From CALNXN01 sp942490645 (GTDB taxonomy: Bacteria; Pseudomonadota; Alphaproteobacteria; Rhodobacterales; Rhodobacteraceae), in NCBI GenBank assembly GCA_942490645.1, contig CALNXN010000002.1, forward strand, positions 186,001 to 250,000: a stretch of DNA of 64,000 bases. The letters are read 5' to 3'. The notes under the pieces are model-generated. The model searched no databases. It saw only the letters and a program-made list of their open reading frames with translations, and was not told the origin of the DNA. A program made the translations under genes and the position numbers. Below are positions 60,556-64,000 of this stretch, piece by piece. Positions within the stretch are counted from its first letter, which is position 1, and every line of letters begins with the position of its first letter.

Positions 60556-62963
60556 TGCCCAAGCAAACCTACACAGGCTTTTCCGGCCCTGATCTTGAAC
60601 TCGTCGCGGCCAGCGATACGGCGAGCCGGGCCATCCCTCCACTCTGGCCACTCGCATCCTCCGTTGCCGTGAACCCCTTTCTGGGGCAAAGCGATCAACC
60701 CTTACCGCATGTTGCGGCACGGCTGGCGCGGATTGCCGGCACACCTGTGACACTTCCTCGGTCATGGTACACGGATCAGATCGATGCAGGCGCAATCACC
60801 ACCACCGATCTGGAAGAGGCATTGGCGATGCAAAAAGGCCAAGGCCCCGACAGCATTGAGGCGCTTTTTGCCGATGTACCGACTGCATCCCCCACCGCGC
60901 TCCCGACTGTTGCGGATTTGGCGGCTGAGGTGTCGGGCATTGACTGGCCAAGTTTGATCGAGGATCGCATCGGCACTTGGGCTGCGGGCTATTTCGACGA
61001 GGGTCAGGCCCTGTGGCAAGTTGACCAGACACAGAATGCATTGGACAGCTGGCAGGCTTTTGCCAGCCGCGACCTGACACCAGAAATCGCAGGCCTCAAT
61101 GGTTTTGCGAGGCGGGTGTCTCAGCTGAGCGGTGGCGCGCACAGTGCTTTGGTCCACGCATGCCACGACCTTGGTCTGAGCACGGATGCCGCCGACACCT
61201 ATTTCCATCAGTTGTTGCTGGGTCTTGGCGGTTGGTCGCAAGTGGCCCGCTACCGGCTGTGGCAGGCGGAACTGGTTGGATCAACAGATGCGACCACGAC
61301 CGACATGCTGGCCATTCGCCTGCAATGGGACGCGGCGCTTTTTGCGCAATACGCCCCACAGATCAGCACCCGCTGGGCCGACGTGGTCGCTGCACATGCC
61401 GAGCCACTGGCCCCCACGCCTCAAGACTTCACCGATGCCATCCTGCAGGAGGCAGCCGAGCGCGCCGCACAACGCAAGCTGGCGGCAACTTTAGCAGAAA
61501 CCGGCATCCCAAAGCGGCAGACACGGCCCGCATTACAAGCCGCTTTCTGCATTGATGTCCGGTCCGAAGTGTTCCGTCGTGCGCTGGAATCGCTGGATGA
61601 TGGGATCCAGACCCTTGGGTTTGCGGGCTTTTTCGGCCTGACACCCGCCCATAATGGGTTCGCCTCCGATGTCGCCGAAAAGCGCCTGCCGGTTTTGCTG
61701 AACCCTGGCACTACGTCTACCTCGGGCGATGAAAGCAGCAAAGTCGCGGACGAGGCCGCACGCTTGTCCGCGCGGGCCAAACGGGCGTGGGGTCGGTTCA
61801 AGCTGGCGGCGGTATCCTCTTTTGCCTTTGTCGAAGCAACCGGGCCTGTTTATGCGGGCAAGCTGCTGCGCGATGCGTTGGGGTTGTCGGCCAACGCTGT
61901 GCCAAATGAGCCAAAGCCACAGCTCGATCCGGGCATGACAATAGAGGGCCGCATCAGCGCAGCAACGGGGATCCTCAAGGCGATGTCCCTGACACAGGAT
62001 TTTGCACCAATGGTTCTGTTGCTGGGGCATGGCGCAAATGTGGTCAACAACCCGCACGCCAGCGCGCTGCACTGCGGAGCATGCGGCGGCTATTCGGGGG
62101 AGGTCAACGCACGGCTTCTGGCTGGGCTTTTGAACGACAAAGAGGTCCGCGCCGGACTTGCAGTTGCCGGCGTCACCATTCCAGACGACACCGTTTTTGT
62201 CGCGGGCCTGCACGACACGACCACGGATGCCGTAACGCTCTACCTCCAAGACCAAAGCCTGTCAGGCCAGACCAAGACGCTGTCAGCAGCACAGGATTGG
62301 CTGGCGGCGGCGGGCAACCTCGCCCGGACCGAGCGCGCATTGCGCCTGCCCCGCGCGACAACGGGCCAAGACGTCACCAAGCGCAGCCGCGACTGGGCAG
62401 AGGTACGACCGGAATGGGCGTTGGCCGGGTGCAGCGCCTTTGTGGCGGCCCCACGGTCACGGACACGCGGCAAGGCGTTGCAAGGCCGTGCATTCTTGCA
62501 TGATTACACTTGGGCTGAGGACGAGGGGTTCGGCGTGCTTGAGCTGATCATGACGGCGCCCGTCGTCGTGGCCAGTTGGATCAGCCTGCAATACTACGGG
62601 TCAGTTGTTGCGCCGAATGTGTTTGGCGCGGGAAACAAGCTTTTGCACAACGTCACCGGCGGTGTTGGCGTTGTGGAGGGCAACGGCGGCGCCCTGCGCA
62701 CCGGCTTGCCTTGGCAATCCGTGCATGACGGCGAGGGTTATGCCCATGATCCACTGCGCCTGTCGGTCTGTATTGAGGCCCCGATTGAGGCGATGACCGA
62801 TGTCCTTCGCAAGCATGATGGCGTGCGGGATCTCTTCGACAATCGCTGGCTACACCTGATTGCGTTGGACAGGTCCGGTCAGATGGCATCGCGCTATATC
62901 GGCAACCTGGAATGGGAACCGATCACACCGAATGAGGGGGTATCACCAAAGATCGCGGCATAA
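60555..62963 (+). CDS. dabA: DabA (UPF0753/DUF2309), catalytic subunit of inorganic carbon transporter
   Basis: An 802-residue cytoplasmic protein with a beta-carbonic-anhydrase-like zinc site: C332 and D334 in FCIDVRSE, H492 in LLLGHGANV and C507 in SALHCGACGG, the same spacing (2 and 15) as the proven site C351/D353/H524/C539 in Halothiobacillus. It hydrates CO2 to bicarbonate one way, driven by DabB. The translation begins MPKQTYTGFSGPDLEL, overlapping dabB. A terminator follows at 62983-63017. Confidence 0.95.
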   Translation: MPKQTYTGFSGPDLELVAASDTASRAIPPLWPLASSVAVNPFLGQSDQPLPHVAARLARIAGTPVTLPRSWYTDQIDAGAITTTDLEEALAMQKGQGPDSIEALFADVPTASPTALPTVADLAAEVSGIDWPSLIEDRIGTWAAGYFDEGQALWQVDQTQNALDSWQAFASRDLTPEIAGLNGFARRVSQLSGGAHSALVHACHDLGLSTDAADTYFHQLLLGLGGWSQVARYRLWQAELVGSTDATTTDMLAIRLQWDAALFAQYAPQISTRWADVVAAHAEPLAPTPQDFTDAILQEAAERAAQRKLAATLAETGIPKRQTRPALQAAFCIDVRSEVFRRALESLDDGIQTLGFAGFFGLTPAHNGFASDVAEKRLPVLLNPGTTSTSGDESSKVADEAARLSARAKRAWGRFKLAAVSSFAFVEATGPVYAGKLLRDALGLSANAVPNEPKPQLDPGMTIEGRISAATGILKAMSLTQDFAPMVLLLGHGANVVNNPHASALHCGACGGYSGEVNARLLAGLLNDKEVRAGLAVAGVTIPDDTVFVAGLHDTTTDAVTLYLQDQSLSGQTKTLSAAQDWLAAAGNLARTERALRLPRATTGQDVTKRSRDWAEVRPEWALAGCSAFVAAPRSRTRGKALQGRAFLHDYTWAEDEGFGVLELIMTAPVVVASWISLQYYGSVVAPNVFGAGNKLLHNVTGGVGVVEGNGGALRTGLPWQSVHDGEGYAHDPLRLSVCIEAPIEAMTDVLRKHDGVRDLFDNRWLHLIALDRSGQMASRYIGNLEWEPITPNEGVSPKIAA

Positions 62964-62982
62964 GCGATCCACACCTCTCAGA

Positions 62983-63017
62983 GGGCCGGTCGGCGGGCGC
63001 GCAGACCGGCCCTTTTT
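62983..63017. terminator. Rho-independent terminator of dabBA
   Basis: GGGCCGGTC (62983-62991) pairs with GACCGGCCC (63004-63012) over a 12-base loop, followed directly by five T. It ends the plus-strand dab operon and, lacking a T-run in reverse, serves the minus-strand gene less well. Confidence 0.88.
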
Positions 63018-63019
63018 GT

Positions 63020-63952
63020 TTAGCCGTTGGTCTGGCTGAGGCGGCGCAGAATGCGACGGCGAGGCGCAAACGCATCGGGCAGAACAACGGCGCTGTCGGC
63101 GGCGAACTTGCCCGTGTAACCACCATTGAAAAGCACACGACTGTTCGCGAATTCCGCCAGTCTCAGGTTGCGCTCAAAGCTGTGGCCCAGTCCGGCAACC
63201 CGGTATCCGGGCGCGACCTGTGTTGGTGTCAGATATCCTTCGATGCTGAGGCGTTGCAAAGGGCCAGCCGCCCCAAAGAAGCGCCCTGGCTGCACATCTT
63301 GCACCTGCAAACGATCCGTTGCGGCATCATACTGGCCAACAGCGGTGACGAAACTGCCCCCCTCCAATCCGCTCAGCCCAGAACCACGCACGACAACTGA
63401 TCCGATCTGCAGCCTGCCAAACCCCCGCGTCAGATCACCCGAGACCAGATCTTGGGCTGATTTGGCAGGCGCAATCCGGCTGGCCACGACAGTATCGCCG
63501 CGCCACAGGCCTGATACAGCGACGCGCATGCCCACCTGTACGTTGCTCGGTGCGACATCCAGCACCACGCTGACCCCGTTGACGACCAGCCGACGCCCGC
63601 CCTCAAGAACCGCACTGATCGGTCCTTGAAGCGGGTGCGTGATATGCACGCGGCGCGCCGCTAACGCGCCCGGGCTACCAGCCGCTTCGACGGTCAGGCT
63701 GTCGCCAAGACGCAGATCTTCCGCACGCACCTGACCAAACGCATCCGTATAGCGAGATTGGCCATCCGTCCGCAGGTAATTGCCCCCGACAATCAAGCTG
63801 CCGAAATCGGTCAGAATGCCAACGATCCCCGTGCCACCGATGCCACCCTCGACATCGCGCTGCGTCGCTTGTCCAGTGGCCACATGCGGCAAGGTCAGCG
63901 CAGAAATCCCGGCCACCAAAAGACCGCGACGCGAGAAATTATTGATCGGCAT
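63020..63952 (-). CDS. DUF5666 domain protein with Tat-like signal
   Basis: A 310-residue exported protein. The N-terminus has NNFSRRGLLVAGISALTLP, a Tat-like twin-arginine motif (SRRGLLV), then a beta-rich body with repeated OB-like DUF5666 units (GILTDFGSLIVGGNYLRTDG; RLQIGSVVVRGSGLSGLEGG). I chose the ATG at 63952 with GAGGAA upstream; frames starting at 63991 add a basic segment. The function of DUF5666 is not known. The gene converges on the dabA terminator, and the next gene upstream lies outside the window. Confidence 0.78.
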   Translation of the reverse strand: MPINNFSRRGLLVAGISALTLPHVATGQATQRDVEGGIGGTGIVGILTDFGSLIVGGNYLRTDGQSRYTDAFGQVRAEDLRLGDSLTVEAAGSPGALAARRVHITHPLQGPISAVLEGGRRLVVNGVSVVLDVAPSNVQVGMRVAVSGLWRGDTVVASRIAPAKSAQDLVSGDLTRGFGRLQIGSVVVRGSGLSGLEGGSFVTAVGQYDAATDRLQVQDVQPGRFFGAAGPLQRLSIEGYLTPTQVAPGYRVAGLGHSFERNLRLAEFANSRVLFNGGYTGKFAADSAVVLPDAFAPRRRILRRLSQTNG

Positions 63953-64000
63953 CGGGGCGTGTTCCTCTAATTTCCGCGTCTTCATCCTCATGATAGAAGA

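Noticed and set aside
1..64000. CRISPR array, prophage, insertion sequence, tRNA or rRNA genes
   Set aside because: No repeat-spacer pattern, transposase, integrase or structural protein genes, and no tRNA-like T-arm sequences were seen on either strand by reading; a dedicated tRNA scan would be decisive.

Overview
The window reads as chromosomal DNA of an alphaproteobacterium of the Rhodobacterales (marine Roseobacter type). The evidence is the phaZ / phaC-phaP-phaR polyhydroxybutyrate (PHB) locus, a complete beta-hydroxyaspartate cycle cluster (bhcRABCD), flavin-dependent thymidylate synthase ThyX, high GC coding with many 1-5 base stop/start overlaps, and small proteins of Rhodobacterales type. 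I saw no rRNA, tRNA, CRISPR array, transposase or integrase.

Layout. 1-3,000: end of a glutamine-synthetase-like gene, a FAD oxidoreductase broken by one surplus base, and a DegT-type aminotransferase. 3,050-8,130: PHB locus, with a candidate PhaR operator inside the phasin promoter. 8,130-16,440: mixed metabolic and envelope genes, including two tandem LysM plus substrate-binding-protein fusions and an ArsR-SRPBCC regulator whose promoter predicts a leaderless mRNA. 16,640-21,620: thrS, then a four-gene bufferin-type copper RiPP operon (precursor, MNIO enzyme, DUF2063 partner, DoxX membrane protein) with a strong hairpin after the precursor gene. 21,800-26,330: cold-shock protein, a P450, an AT-richer gene-poor patch with perfect palindromes, and thyX with an extended C-terminus facing that patch. 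26,520-28,710: a TbpB-like lipoprotein coupled to a Slam-type outer-membrane protein. 28,740-33,680: gloA, two DUF1194 proteins, a MarR regulator, sdhE, a small HTH protein and aspartate aminotransferase. 33,675-39,090: bhcR and bhcABCD for glyoxylate assimilation. 39,255-42,750: three overlapping genes (BASS transporter, FAD dehydrogenase, PanE-like reductase) of unknown joint role. 42,800-54,675: a 1,478-residue FecR/VCBS/VWA/RTX secreted protein, a CHASE2 nucleotide cyclase and a complete type I secretion system. 54,795-58,865: a DUF3307 protein, modABC molybdate transport and a LysR regulator. 58,970-62,965: dabB-dabA inorganic carbon uptake. 63,020-63,950: a Tat-exported DUF5666 protein.

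Together the genes suggest a heterotroph that stores carbon as PHB, assimilates C2 compounds through glyoxylate (bhc), can concentrate bicarbonate (dab), manages copper with a modified peptide, and exports a large surface protein next to a cyclic-nucleotide enzyme. The candidates for new biology are the Slam/lipoprotein pair, the FecR-RTX/CHASE2/T1SS locus, the BASS-FAD-PanE operon and the LysM-SBP pair. The bufferin, bhc and dab systems are recognisable members of described families. All functional calls come from reading sequence and motif; no database search was run.
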